Shown: positions 40,697 to 50,187 of the stretch, piece after piece
Layout: each line of letters starts with the position of its first letter
Position numbering within the stretch: the first letter of the stretch is position 1
Source: Hymenobacter monticola
GTDB lineage: Bacteria; Bacteroidota; Bacteroidia; Cytophagales; Hymenobacteraceae
NCBI RefSeq assembly: GCF_022811645.1
Contig: NZ_CP094534.1
Coordinates: 2,790,001-2,854,000, forward strand
Direction of reading: 5' to 3'
Length of the DNA stretch: 64,000 nucleotides
Made by a program: the position numbers and the translations under genes
Notes under the pieces: generated by a model
The model's input: the letters and a program-made list of their open reading frames with translations, nothing else
What the model was told of the DNA's origin: nothing
Databases searched by the model: none

Positions 40697-43198
40697 ATGA
40701 AACAAAGATTTACCAGATATGCGAAGCTGGCGCTGTGCGCGCTGGGGCTGGGCGCGGCCTCGCGGGCGCAGGCCGCCTATGTGCCGGTGGCCCTCACGGG
40801 CTACAACCACGACGTGGTGGCCAACGGCACCGGTGTATCCACCAACTCAACCACGGTGGGCGTCGACGACAGCAACTACGTCTTCATGGCGCAGGACTAC
40901 AACCCCACGGGTACCTCGTTTCTGCCCAACAACGGCCTCATCAACAGCGCCGCCACTGCGGGCCTGACCTACCAGTTGGCGCCGTACTCCGGCAACAACT
41001 CGCTGCGCATGCCCTCCACGCCCACGGGCACCGGCACCGGCTCGGGCACCGTCACGCTTGTGACGCCGCAGGCGGCGGGGGAGGTGTACGTGCTGGCCAC
41101 TTCCGGCAGCGGGGCCAGCACGGTGAACATCACCGTCGCCTTCACCGACGGCACCACGCAGGTATTCAACGGCCAAACGGTTTCGGATTGGTACGGTGGC
41201 GGCAACTACGCCATTCTGGGTTTGGGCCGGGTGCAGCGCGGCGTCGAAAACCGGGAGAATAACGCCACTAACCCCCGCTTGTATCAGCTGATGCTCACCC
41301 TCGCGCCGGCCAACTTTGGCAAGCTGGTGCAAAGCGTGGGCTTCGCCAAAACGTCGGCCACCGGCGTGCTCAACGTCATGGGCATCACCATCAACTCGGT
41401 GTGCAGCGGCACGCCGGCTGCCGGGGTGCCCGCCGCCAGCACCCCCAGCGCCTGCACCAACAACAGCTTTACGCTCAGTCTCACCGGCGCCGCTTCCGGC
41501 TCGGGCGTGAGCTACCAGTGGCAGAGCAGCCCGGCCGGCGCCAACACTTTTACCAACATTACGGGTGCTACCACCGTGCCCTACACGGTGGCCAGCCAGA
41601 CGGCTGCCACCGACTACCGCGTGGTCGTCACCTGCTCGGGCAGCGGCATCTCATCCACGTCGCCGCTGGTGAGCGTAACCCAAAATTCCTTCCTGAATTG
41701 CTACTGCACGCCCGCCGGCGGCAACTGCGCGAATGAGTGGATTCGGGGCGTGACCCTGGCGGCGCTGGGCAACACCGGCACCACCTGCAGCACCGGCGGC
41801 TACGCCAGCTACACCACCAGTGCGGCCCTCACCACCAACCTGAGCCAGGGCGCTACCTACCCCGTCACACTCGATTTGCGCGTGAATGCTGCCAGCAGCG
41901 CCGCCGGCCTCTGGATAGACTACGACCACAGCGGCACCTTCGACGCCAGCGAGTACACGCTCGTCGGCACCGGCCCGGCCACGGGCTTCGCGGCCCTCAA
42001 CCTGAGTCTGACCGCCAACGTGACCATCCCGGCCACCGCCCTCACCGGCCCCACCCGCCTGCGCGTGCGCTCCAACAACGGCGGCGTGGTGGGCAACCAG
42101 GGCTGCTTCAACAATTATTTCGGTGAGGTGGAAGACTACCTCGTGACCATCGTGGCGCCCACGGCCTGCACCGGCACGCCCACCGGCGGCACGGCCACGG
42201 CCTCCAGCACGTCGGTGTGCCCAGGCACGGCCTTCACCCTGCGCGCCAGCGGCTACTCCAGCGGCGCCACAGGCCTTACCTACCAATGGCAGAGCAGCCC
42301 GGCCGGGGCCAATAATTTTACCAACATCACAGGCGCTACCACCGTGCCTTATACCGTGGCCAGCCTCACGGCGGCTACCGACTACCGTCTACAGGTGACC
42401 TGCGCGGCCGGTAGTACACCGGCCCTGTCGTCGGTGGTGAGCGTAACGCCTTCGCCGTTCCTAAACTGCTACTGCACGCCCACCTACGTGAGCGGCGGCA
42501 ACAACGACATCATCAAAACCGTCAGCATCGGCACGTTCAGCAACAACACCAGCACGCTGGGCAACGTGGCGCCCTACTACCAAGACTACAGCACCCGGCA
42601 GCCCGCCACGCTGGCCATCCCGACCCTGGCTGCCAACGCGTTGAATAATGTAGTGCTGACGCTCGGGGCCGACAATTTTCAATACAGCGCCCTGTGGGTT
42701 GATTTCAACCACAACGGCAGCTTCGACGCCAGCGAGTACTTCACGCTGGGCACCAATGCGGGCAGCAATGGCACTGCCACCATTCCTGTGGCGGTGCCCG
42801 CTGCAGCTTTGCTGGGCCAAACCAAGATGCGCATCCGCGGCGGCGACGACCTCGTGCCACTGGCTACGCAAGCCTGCGGTGCCTCGCAGTCCGATTACGG
42901 CGAAGCCGAAGACTACCTCGTGAACATTGCCATCGTCAGCGCCAACCGCGCAGGGCAGCAGGGAGTAGCCCTCAGCGCCTTCCCGAACCCCGCTGCCAAC
43001 GCCCTCACCGTGACAGTGGGCAGCACTGGCCTTCGCGCCTACCTCAGCCTAACCGACCTCACCGGCCGCGTGCTCCAAACCCAGCCCGTCACGGGGCAAA
43101 CCGCCCGCTTCGACCTGAGCAGCCTGGCCGCCGGCATCTACCTGGTGCGCTACCAGGACGACAGCCGCACGAGCACCATCAAGGTAAGCAAGCATTAA
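40697..43198 (+). CDS. T9SS-secreted GEVDY/Ig-like protein
   Basis: An 833-residue exported protein (signal LALCALGLGAASRAQA). After a 220-residue N-terminal domain come two Ig-like modules that are near copies (YQWQSSPAGANTFTNITGATT and YQWQSSPAGANNFTNITGATT). Each is followed by a GEVDY domain with DHSGTFDASEY and YFGEVEDYLV, or NHNGSFDASEY and YGEAEDYLVNI. A type A T9SS tail ends it (SAFPNPAANALTV, DLTGRVLQTQPV, AAGIYLVRY). It is probably displayed on the surface for adhesion or substrate binding; no enzyme motif was seen. Confidence 0.85.
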   Translation: MKQRFTRYAKLALCALGLGAASRAQAAYVPVALTGYNHDVVANGTGVSTNSTTVGVDDSNYVFMAQDYNPTGTSFLPNNGLINSAATAGLTYQLAPYSGNNSLRMPSTPTGTGTGSGTVTLVTPQAAGEVYVLATSGSGASTVNITVAFTDGTTQVFNGQTVSDWYGGGNYAILGLGRVQRGVENRENNATNPRLYQLMLTLAPANFGKLVQSVGFAKTSATGVLNVMGITINSVCSGTPAAGVPAASTPSACTNNSFTLSLTGAASGSGVSYQWQSSPAGANTFTNITGATTVPYTVASQTAATDYRVVVTCSGSGISSTSPLVSVTQNSFLNCYCTPAGGNCANEWIRGVTLAALGNTGTTCSTGGYASYTTSAALTTNLSQGATYPVTLDLRVNAASSAAGLWIDYDHSGTFDASEYTLVGTGPATGFAALNLSLTANVTIPATALTGPTRLRVRSNNGGVVGNQGCFNNYFGEVEDYLVTIVAPTACTGTPTGGTATASSTSVCPGTAFTLRASGYSSGATGLTYQWQSSPAGANNFTNITGATTVPYTVASLTAATDYRLQVTCAAGSTPALSSVVSVTPSPFLNCYCTPTYVSGGNNDIIKTVSIGTFSNNTSTLGNVAPYYQDYSTRQPATLAIPTLAANALNNVVLTLGADNFQYSALWVDFNHNGSFDASEYFTLGTNAGSNGTATIPVAVPAAALLGQTKMRIRGGDDLVPLATQACGASQSDYGEAEDYLVNIAIVSANRAGQQGVALSAFPNPAANALTVTVGSTGLRAYLSLTDLTGRVLQTQPVTGQTARFDLSSLAAGIYLVRYQDDSRTSTIKVSKH

Positions 43199-43218
43199 CA
43201 GCTTAGTCGATGGACAAC

Positions 43219-43251
43219 AAAAAGCCCCCGCAGCACGCTGCGGGGGCTTTT
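43219..43251 (+). terminator. Strong intrinsic terminator
   Basis: AAAAGCCCCCGCAG and CTGCGGGGGCTTTT with a short loop, right after the T9SS protein gene. Confidence 0.9.
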
Positions 43252-43379
43252 GCATTTAAGGTGTGAAGGGTATGGAAAGAGGGAAGTGGTTTTGGGTGTT
43301 AGGTATTCGGTATTCGGTTTTTTGGGGAGTCTGGGAGCGGAGCCTTATTCTTTCTACTACCCACCCCTGTACCAAATAC

Positions 43380-45317
43380 TTAATCAATGACCAGGCGGCG
43401 GTTTAGGGTGGTGCCGTCGGCTAGGCGCACTTCCAGGGCGTAAACGCCGGGGGCCACGCCGTCGAGGGCCATCTGCTGCACGGTGGCTTTCACCTGCGGC
43501 AGGGCACGGGCCCACACGCGGCGGCCCAGGGCATCCACCACATGCAACTGCACGTCCTGGGTGCTGGGCAGGTTGAGGTCGAAGGTGAAGCGGCCGTCGT
43601 GGCTGGGGTTGGGGTACACGTCCAGCGCGTTCAGCAGTTTCTGATTCGCGGCGCTTGCCAGCGGGCCGGCTACCTGGAAGTTGAGCGTGTACTCGCAGCC
43701 AAAGTCGCCGTTGATGGTGTTCAGCACGCTGCCGGCCGAATTCAGGATGCGCATGCTGCCCACAGTGGCCGGCGAGGCCCACCACGAGAAACCGTCGCAG
43801 CCCAGGTCGGTGAGGCGCAACGAGTAGCAGCCCGGGGTCAGGCGCACGTTGTCGTTGTAGGTGGTGCTGGCGGCGGCATTTACGCGCTGGCCCACCACAT
43901 TGCCGGCCACGTCCACAATCTGCCAGCTGGTTTCGTTGTAGAGGCCGTTGCGGGCGTTGTTGGTCACCATGTTCACGGTGATGGAACCGGGCAGTTGAAT
44001 CGAGGGCGCGAAGCGCGTAGTCAGCGTGTCGTTGTAGGCGTTCTGGTCGCGGGAGCCGTTGGGCGTCGTCGTCCAGGCCTGGAAGCGGCCGCCGGTGGTG
44101 TTGTTCATCAGCGTGCTCAGGGGGGGCAGCGCCACCAGCGTGTCGCGGCCGTAGGCCAGGCTGCCGGTCCAGTTATAGGTCTGCGTAGGTCCGCGGCCTT
44201 TCACGCGGTAGGCAATGGTGACGGCCGTGAGCGGGTTGCTGCCCAGGTTGCGCAGCCGCACCTGCGGGCCGCCACAAATCGGGTTTTCGCGCACGTAGTT
44301 CTCATTCGAGTTCGGCGCGATGATTTCGTCCAACGAGGCATCGGTGCGAAAATTGATGGCACCCGCCGTAACCAGTTGGCTGCTCCAGATGTACTGCGCC
44401 GAAGCCGACGTCTGGTTGTTGGCTACGTAGCCCTGCATGTTGATGTCGAGGCTGAAGGGCTGCCCGGGCGTGGTCAGGCCATTAAGCGGCTGCACAATGC
44501 GGCGCACCACGGCGCCGGGGCACCAGTTGCCACGGTCATACACCCAGGTGCCGGTCTGTGGGTACACCTCGTTCTTGCCGCAGTCGTCGCGCCAAAGCGA
44601 GGTGGTGCTGGTCCACTGGTTGTTAATCAGCAGTTGGTAAAACTTGCGGCAAAACTCGGCGCAGTTCGCCGGGTCGGAGCCGTGGCCCGAAATCAGGCTT
44701 TTCAGCGCGATGGTACCGGCCGAAGGCGCCACCAGCGTGCGGGCCGGCAGGTGGGCCTCTATGGGGTCGGACGTGCGGCCGTAGGCAAACGTGCCGTCGT
44801 ACACGTTGCGGACATCGATGGGGTCCTGCGGGGGCGTGCCCTCAATAAAGTCGAGCCGCACGGTCACCGTGAAGCCCCAGGAGTAGCCTTGGTAGTCGAA
44901 GCGGAAGCCGGGGTTGCCCACCAGCAGGGGGGCGTAGTCGGTCACGTCCACCACGTAGTCGTGGGTTTTGTTGCGGGTCAGCCAGTCGGTGGCGTAGGGC
45001 GTCATAATGCGGGCCATTTCCACAGAATCGTGGGCCTGTGGCATCAGCGTCAGGCGGGTGGTGTAGTCCCAGGAGCCGCAGTACTGCGTGCCCGGCGGGC
45101 AGGGGTAGCGGCCCAGAATGTAGTGCATCAACACCTTGCGGTAGCGGCGGCCAGCCGCGGGCATCACCGCCGTGGTGTCGTAAAACCCATAGTGCGTGAG
45201 CTTGCGCTGGTTGAAAATGGTGACGCGGGTGGTGTCGCCCGGCGCGGCTTGGGCATGCTCCGCCAGGGCCAGGCCCGCCAGCAGCAGCAATACCAGAATG
45301 CGTAATCGTTTCAGCAT
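43380..45317 (-). CDS. PNGase F-like glycoamidase, T9SS cargo
   Basis: A 645-residue exported protein starting MLKRLRILVLLLLAGLALAEHA. The N-terminal part matches peptide-N-glycosidase F: CPPGTQYCGSWDYTTRLTL has the WDY region with the catalytic Asp. SGHGSDPANCAEFCRKFYQL and DDCGKNEVYPQTGTWVYDRGNWCPG belong to its C-terminal jelly roll. A 200-residue Fn3-like region and a T9SS tail (DVYPNPSHDGRFTFDL, PGVYALEVRL) follow. It would release N-glycans from glycoproteins outside the cell. The family match is good, activity is inferred. Confidence 0.85.
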   Translation of the reverse strand: MLKRLRILVLLLLAGLALAEHAQAAPGDTTRVTIFNQRKLTHYGFYDTTAVMPAAGRRYRKVLMHYILGRYPCPPGTQYCGSWDYTTRLTLMPQAHDSVEMARIMTPYATDWLTRNKTHDYVVDVTDYAPLLVGNPGFRFDYQGYSWGFTVTVRLDFIEGTPPQDPIDVRNVYDGTFAYGRTSDPIEAHLPARTLVAPSAGTIALKSLISGHGSDPANCAEFCRKFYQLLINNQWTSTTSLWRDDCGKNEVYPQTGTWVYDRGNWCPGAVVRRIVQPLNGLTTPGQPFSLDINMQGYVANNQTSASAQYIWSSQLVTAGAINFRTDASLDEIIAPNSNENYVRENPICGGPQVRLRNLGSNPLTAVTIAYRVKGRGPTQTYNWTGSLAYGRDTLVALPPLSTLMNNTTGGRFQAWTTTPNGSRDQNAYNDTLTTRFAPSIQLPGSITVNMVTNNARNGLYNETSWQIVDVAGNVVGQRVNAAASTTYNDNVRLTPGCYSLRLTDLGCDGFSWWASPATVGSMRILNSAGSVLNTINGDFGCEYTLNFQVAGPLASAANQKLLNALDVYPNPSHDGRFTFDLNLPSTQDVQLHVVDALGRRVWARALPQVKATVQQMALDGVAPGVYALEVRLADGTTLNRRLVID

Positions 45318-45628
45318 AGAGCAGAGGGTTGATTTCCTGCTCAATATAAAGCCGGAAAACGTCACCAGCCTATTTTGAAGTTGACTTCCGCGCAACGTTG
45401 CCATCAGGCCGCAACGAAACTACCTGCTCAAGCTGTCGAGCTTTGCCTTCTTTGCCCCGCTTTTGCGGCAAGCTGGCAACGATTCGGCGCGCTGACTGCT
45501 AATATTTAAATTCGGCCCGCCGCCAGGTTTCTTTCCCGGCCCCAGCTTTTCACTTCGAAACCCGATGACCTAAAACAGAACAGGCAGCCGCGACCGAAGT
45601 CACAACTGCCTGTTTGTAGGTGTATCAG
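45318..45628. other. Intergenic region between PNGase-like gene and tRNA-Ala
   Basis: No gene was seen. The only clear element is the hairpin at 45579-45614. No good -7 motif was found for the PNGase-like gene. Confidence 0.5.
45579..45614. terminator. Terminator of tRNA-Ala
   Basis: AACAGGCAG and CTGCCTGTT around an 18-base loop, with a partial T-run on the minus strand, downstream of the tRNA. Confidence 0.65.
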
Positions 45629-45702
<74 letters not shown>

Positions 45703-45744
45703 TGATTTTGGTGTTACCGCCGTGCCATTTGCGCTTTGGTTCGA

Positions 45745-45774
45745 CAAAAGTACAGCTCGCAGCCGGTTTGGCAA
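45745..45774 (-). promoter_or_regulatory. Promoter of tRNA-Ala
   Basis: On the minus strand TTG (45774-45772), a 19-base spacer, then a perfect TACTTTTG (45752-45745). The tRNA 5' end lies about 40 bases downstream. This is the cleanest Bacteroidota promoter in the window. Confidence 0.75.
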
Positions 45775-45891
45775 GGCCTAATGCTGATTTTTTCTGCCAA
45801 AAAACGCAACGCGCATGAAGTCAGCCACAAAAATTAATCCAGTTGAAAGAATGCGACGCGCCTGCGGAAATATTTCGCCTGCCAATACGCA

Positions 45892-45923
45892 AAACGCCCG
45901 CTGCCGGAAGGCAGCGGGCGTTT
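45892..45923. terminator. Terminator of the receptor/lipoprotein operon
   Basis: AAACGCCCGCTGCC, loop GGAA, GGCAGCGGGCGTTT: a perfect 14-bp stem. Confidence 0.9.
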
Positions 45924-45967
45924 GATTTCAGTCCATTAAAAGGGCGGTGGACTACCGGGGCGTGACG

Positions 45968-46513
45968 CTAGAAGGCGTACCCCGCCAGGTTGGCATCCAA
46001 CGAAGTGGTGTAGAAACCACCCGTGGGCACCGCCGTGCGCGAGAAGTTCGTGCCTTGGTGCGTGGCCGTGGCCCGCGAGGTCCCGTTGATGAGCAACGCA
46101 GCCGTGAGGCGCTGCGAGCCCGTGCGACGACCGGGGCGGTTGGTGGTGCGCAACACGACGCGTACGCTGTTGCTGGGCGTATTTTCCGTGATGACCAGGT
46201 TGGTAGCCACCGTGTACGTCTGCGCTGTAGCGGCCGTGCCGGCCGTTACGGGCGTGGTAAAGGTCGGCGTCGTGGCAGCGGTGATGGCCGGATAGGTGAG
46301 CGTGCCGTCGGCGTTGACGGTGGGCACCAGCACGTAGGCGTTCATTTCCCCCACCAGCAAGGTGTCGTTGGCGAGCGTGCTGGCCGTTTTGGCGAAGTTG
46401 ATGGTGACCGTCTGGGCTGTCCGCGTCAGGCGGGTCGGCGCCGGGTCGGTGCTGATTTCCGAGCAGGAAGCCAACGTCAGACCCGCCAGCATGGCAAAAA
46501 ATAACTGTTTCAT
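45968..46513 (-). CDS. Hypothetical surface lipoprotein
   Basis: A 181-residue lipoprotein (MKQLFFAMLAGLTLASC). The mature part is rich in Thr, Ala and Val with strand-like repeats (PTVNADGTLTYPAITAAT, AAQTYTVATNLVITENTP, RTGSQRLTAALLINGTS), so beta-rich. It follows the Oar-type receptor gene by 39 bases on the same strand, and is probably its partner lipoprotein, in the way SusD-like proteins accompany SusC. It is not a SusD family member. Confidence 0.7.
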   Translation of the reverse strand: MKQLFFAMLAGLTLASCSEISTDPAPTRLTRTAQTVTINFAKTASTLANDTLLVGEMNAYVLVPTVNADGTLTYPAITAATTPTFTTPVTAGTAATAQTYTVATNLVITENTPSNSVRVVLRTTNRPGRRTGSQRLTAALLINGTSRATATHQGTNFSRTAVPTGGFYTTSLDANLAGYAF

Positions 46514-46552
46514 ATCTGGATTGATTACGAAGTGAATGCGAGCACCGAAACC

Positions 46553-49500
46553 TTAGTTGAAGGTGTAGCGCAGGCCCAGCTGGATGCGGTAGCGCGAGGA
46601 TTCCGTGGTCACGTAGCGCGTGGTCGTGTTCAACGTTTGCACGCTGGTCGTGGTCGAGCCATCGGGGAACACCGTGCGCGAGTTCACGATGGGGTTGAAG
46701 TTGAAGCGCGGCTGACCCGAAGCCTGGTCGTAATCCACGAACGACAGCGGCGAGTTGCGCTGCTGCGTCTGGGACACTCCCCAGTTGCGGTTGATGAGGT
46801 TGCCGATGTTGAACACGTCGAGGCTGAACTGCAGCGAGTTGCGGTTTTTGCCGATGTTCGTGAACACGTCTTGCAGCAAGCGGGCATCCACAAAACCAAC
46901 CCAGGGCAGCACGGCGCCGTTGCGCTCGGCAATCTCGCCGCGGTGCTTGCTCAGATAGTCGTCCTGCTTAATGTAGTTGTCGAGGTCGGTCCACTGCTGC
47001 TCGGCCGTGTAGATGGTCTGCTGGGGCGTGTTGTTGAACAGCGTGAGGTTGGTCAGGTTAATCTCGCTGCGGCTGCGCGGGATGTACATCAGGTCGTTGG
47101 TGTTCACGCCGTCGCCGTTCATGTCGCCGTTATACACGTACGAGAAGCGGCCGTTGGGGCCCAGGTCGAGGAAGGCCGACAAGGTGGTGGCCAGGTGGCC
47201 GAGGTACTCCTTGCGGTACGATACCGAACCAATGACGCGGTGCGAGCGGAGGAAATCCGAGTAGCCCAGCGTGTTGGCGTTGGGGTCGCCCGAGATGGGG
47301 CGGGCCGACCACAGCGAGAACGGCGTCGAGCCGCCGATGGCCACGTCGCGGGCATCGGAGTAGGTGTAGCCGGCGCTGGCCGAAATGCCGTTGCTGAACG
47401 ACTTCTGCAGCTGCGCCGTGAGGTTGTAGGAGTAGCCCTTGTTGGTGTTGCGCATCACAATGGCACCGTCGTTGAACACAATCTTGGGGCTCACCTGGTA
47501 GGTGGGGCTGGCCGTGTTGGCCGCGCGGTTCAGCGCCAGCGGGTCGCGGTAAATCTGACGGGTATCGGCACCCTTGGCGTTGGCCATCGGGTTGGGCAGG
47601 TTCACGTTGTCGAAGTACACCGCGTTGAGGTCCTTCGTGAAAATAGCGTCCAGGGTCAGCACCACGTCGCCGGGCAGGCGCTGGTCAACACCGATGTTGG
47701 TGCGCCACACCTGCGGGAACTTGAAGTTATTATCCGTCACGGCCAGGTTGTAGGTGGCGGGCAGGGTGGTCTGGTTGATGGGCGAGCCGTTTACCAGGGG
47801 CAGGAAGCCGGGCGTGGGGTTGAAGGCCACACCGGCGCCGGTGAACACGCCGCCCAGCAAACCGTTGTTGCTGGCCTGGTTCGAAATCCACACGAAGGGC
47901 ACGCGGCCGGTGAAGATGCCCGTGCCGCCGCGCAGCTGGGTTTTGCCGTCGTTGTTCACGTCCCAGTTCATGCCGATGCGGGGCGAGAACATCACCGACG
48001 TCTTCTGCACGCGGTCGGTCAGAATCTGGTAGCCGTCGCGGAAGCGGATGCTGGCCGCGTCGTTGTTGCGCTGCAGGTCGCTGAGGATAATCGGCACGTC
48101 GATGCGCAGGCCGGTGGTCACCTTCAGGTTGGTCTTGATGTTCCACTCATCCTGGGCGTAGAAGCCCAGCTGAGCGGCTTTGGTTTCGGCCAGCGGGAAG
48201 CTCAGGCCGGGGTTGCCGTTGTCCACGTTGAGCGGGTAGCGCACCGTATAGTTGTTGGTGGCCGAAGCCAGGGGTACTGGCGTGCCATTGAGGTCAGGGT
48301 TGGGCAAGCCATTGGCCAGGCGCGGGGCGGGCACGCCCTGGTCGTTAATCACATAGCCCGCGGAAGCGTAGAAGTCGGTCAGCGAGTTGAAGCGGTAGCG
48401 GCCGTACAGGTCCGGTGCGAAACCGTTCTGGAACTTGTAGTACTCGTTGTAGGTACCGAGCGTCAGCGAGTGGTTGCCGATGGTCTTGCTGATGTTGTCC
48501 GACAGCTGGTAGATGTCGGAGTTCAGGATGTTGATGGGCGAGAACAGCTCGTAGCCAAACGAGGTGAACTCGTTGTTCACGGCGCCGGGGCCAGCCGCGC
48601 TGTACAGAATGTCAACAAACGGGAATTGCGAACCGCCGAGCGAGGAGCGGAAGTCGCGCTGGGCCGTGAAGCCGGCCTGCAGCTGGTTCGAGATGCCGTT
48701 GCCGAAGTTGGAGTTCAATTCGGCGATGAACGAATTGAGGTTGTTGTTGATGCGGTAGTAAGACGCCAGGAAGGGCAGGGTGTTGGTCGACATCGAACGG
48801 CCGCCCGTTACCGTGGGCGAACCCGAGCCCGAGGGCGACACGTCGCGGTACGACTTCAGGTAGTTGTATTTGATGGAGAAGGTATTGCGCGAGTTGATGT
48901 TCCAGTCAATCTTGGCCGTAATCTTGTCCGAGTTCTGCGCCAGCTTATAGCCTTCGTAGGGGCCGGTGCTGTAGTTGTACTTGCTCTGCAGGAAATTCGA
49001 CAGCACGTCCAGGTCGGCGGCAGCGGCCGATGAGGTGGTGCTGTTCGGACTGGGGATGGGCAGGCCGGGGCGGTTGGCCACGTAGGTGCCGGGCGGGTCG
49101 TCGCGGCGCTCGCCTTCCACGCTCAGGAAGTAGAACAGCTTGTCTTTGATGATGGGACCGCCCACGCGGGCACCCAGCTGGGTCAGCGAGAAGTCGGGGA
49201 ACGCCTGGTCGAGGTCGCGCACCTTGCTGCCCACCAGGCTGCTCGAGCGGCGGAAGCCGTAAATCGAAGCCGAGATGTCGTTGGTGCCTGAACGGGTGAT
49301 GGCGTTGATGCCGGCACCCGTGAACGAGCCCTGGCGCACGTCGTACGGGGCTAGGTTCACTTGAATTTCCTGCACGGCGTCCAGCGAGATGGGCTGGGCA
49401 TTGGCTTGGCCGCCCACCGTGCCGCTCAGGCCGAAGGAGTTGTTGAAAATAGCACCGTCGATGGTGATGTTGTTGAAGTTGCCGTTGCGGCCGCCGAAGC

Positions 49501-50023
49501 TGTTGTTGCCGGTGCCGCTGGCCTGGGGCGTGAGGCGGGTGAAGTCGGCAAACGAACGGCTCAGCGAGGGCAGGCGCTCGATTTGCTCGCGCTGCACGGT
49601 GGTGGCGGCGCCGGTGCGGCCGGCGTTAATCACCGGGTCGCGGCGGCCGCTCACCGTCACCTCGCTCAGCTCGGTGGTGGCGTCGCTCAGCTGCTGGTCG
49701 AAGCGCAGGTTCTGGCCCAGGCTCAGGAACACGCCTTCGCGCACCAGGTCCTTATAGCCCACGAAAGTCACTTTCACCGTGTAAGGACCGCCCACGCGCA
49801 TGTTCTGCAGGTTGAAGCGGCCGTCGGAGTTCGTCGGGGCCACATACTGCGTGTTGGTGGGCGTATGCACGGCAATCACCGTAGCGCCGGGCAGGCCCGC
49901 GTTGGTCTTGTCCGTAATCAGGCCGCTCATGGCTGCCGTGGTAGCGCCTTGGCTCCAGCCCGCGTGCGCGCCAAGGAGCATCAGCGCCAGCAGAAAGAAG
50001 TGGCGTAATCGTAAATTATTCAT
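46553..50023 (-). CDS. Oar-type TonB-dependent receptor
   Basis: A 1156-residue outer-membrane protein starting MNNLRLRHFFLLALMLLGAHA. An N-terminal carboxypeptidase-regulatory-like domain (GLITDKTNAGLPGATVIAV, SDGRFNLQNMRVGGPYTVKV) precedes a plug (RLPSLSRSFADFTRLTPQASG). A large barrel ends in RYRIQLGLRYTFN with the usual aromatic last residues. RNGNFNNITIDGAIFNNSFGLSG is typical of Oar proteins, which in Myxococcus act in outer-membrane adhesion and C-signalling. It imports or exports an unknown ligand. Confidence 0.9.
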   Translation of the reverse strand: MNNLRLRHFFLLALMLLGAHAGWSQGATTAAMSGLITDKTNAGLPGATVIAVHTPTNTQYVAPTNSDGRFNLQNMRVGGPYTVKVTFVGYKDLVREGVFLSLGQNLRFDQQLSDATTELSEVTVSGRRDPVINAGRTGAATTVQREQIERLPSLSRSFADFTRLTPQASGTGNNSFGGRNGNFNNITIDGAIFNNSFGLSGTVGGQANAQPISLDAVQEIQVNLAPYDVRQGSFTGAGINAITRSGTNDISASIYGFRRSSSLVGSKVRDLDQAFPDFSLTQLGARVGGPIIKDKLFYFLSVEGERRDDPPGTYVANRPGLPIPSPNSTTSSAAAADLDVLSNFLQSKYNYSTGPYEGYKLAQNSDKITAKIDWNINSRNTFSIKYNYLKSYRDVSPSGSGSPTVTGGRSMSTNTLPFLASYYRINNNLNSFIAELNSNFGNGISNQLQAGFTAQRDFRSSLGGSQFPFVDILYSAAGPGAVNNEFTSFGYELFSPINILNSDIYQLSDNISKTIGNHSLTLGTYNEYYKFQNGFAPDLYGRYRFNSLTDFYASAGYVINDQGVPAPRLANGLPNPDLNGTPVPLASATNNYTVRYPLNVDNGNPGLSFPLAETKAAQLGFYAQDEWNIKTNLKVTTGLRIDVPIILSDLQRNNDAASIRFRDGYQILTDRVQKTSVMFSPRIGMNWDVNNDGKTQLRGGTGIFTGRVPFVWISNQASNNGLLGGVFTGAGVAFNPTPGFLPLVNGSPINQTTLPATYNLAVTDNNFKFPQVWRTNIGVDQRLPGDVVLTLDAIFTKDLNAVYFDNVNLPNPMANAKGADTRQIYRDPLALNRAANTASPTYQVSPKIVFNDGAIVMRNTNKGYSYNLTAQLQKSFSNGISASAGYTYSDARDVAIGGSTPFSLWSARPISGDPNANTLGYSDFLRSHRVIGSVSYRKEYLGHLATTLSAFLDLGPNGRFSYVYNGDMNGDGVNTNDLMYIPRSRSEINLTNLTLFNNTPQQTIYTAEQQWTDLDNYIKQDDYLSKHRGEIAERNGAVLPWVGFVDARLLQDVFTNIGKNRNSLQFSLDVFNIGNLINRNWGVSQTQQRNSPLSFVDYDQASGQPRFNFNPIVNSRTVFPDGSTTTSVQTLNTTTRYVTTESSRYRIQLGLRYTFN

Positions 50024-50085
50024 ACAAAAAAGAGTTGGTGAAACAGTGGGACAAGAGAAATACAAGTGAGAGCACAATGCAAAGG

Positions 50086-50114
50086 CAAAGGTACAACCCG
50101 GCCGAAAGAGCCAA
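50086..50114 (-). promoter_or_regulatory. Promoter of the Oar-type receptor operon
   Basis: Minus strand TTG (50114-50112), 18-base spacer, TACCTTTG (50093-50086), a perfect -7 motif, about 60 bases before the ATG. Confidence 0.65.
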
Positions 50115-50187
50115 CATTACGCAAGTTTTACCATTCTTCCGATGAGGCACACCGGACCATTACGACCACAAAGGTAACGGCGGAATA

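Noticed and set aside
46532..49033. Plus-strand frame of 833 codons opposite the Oar-type receptor
   Set aside because: Val/Gly/Arg/His-rich antisense frame with no domain; the receptor strand has full family features.
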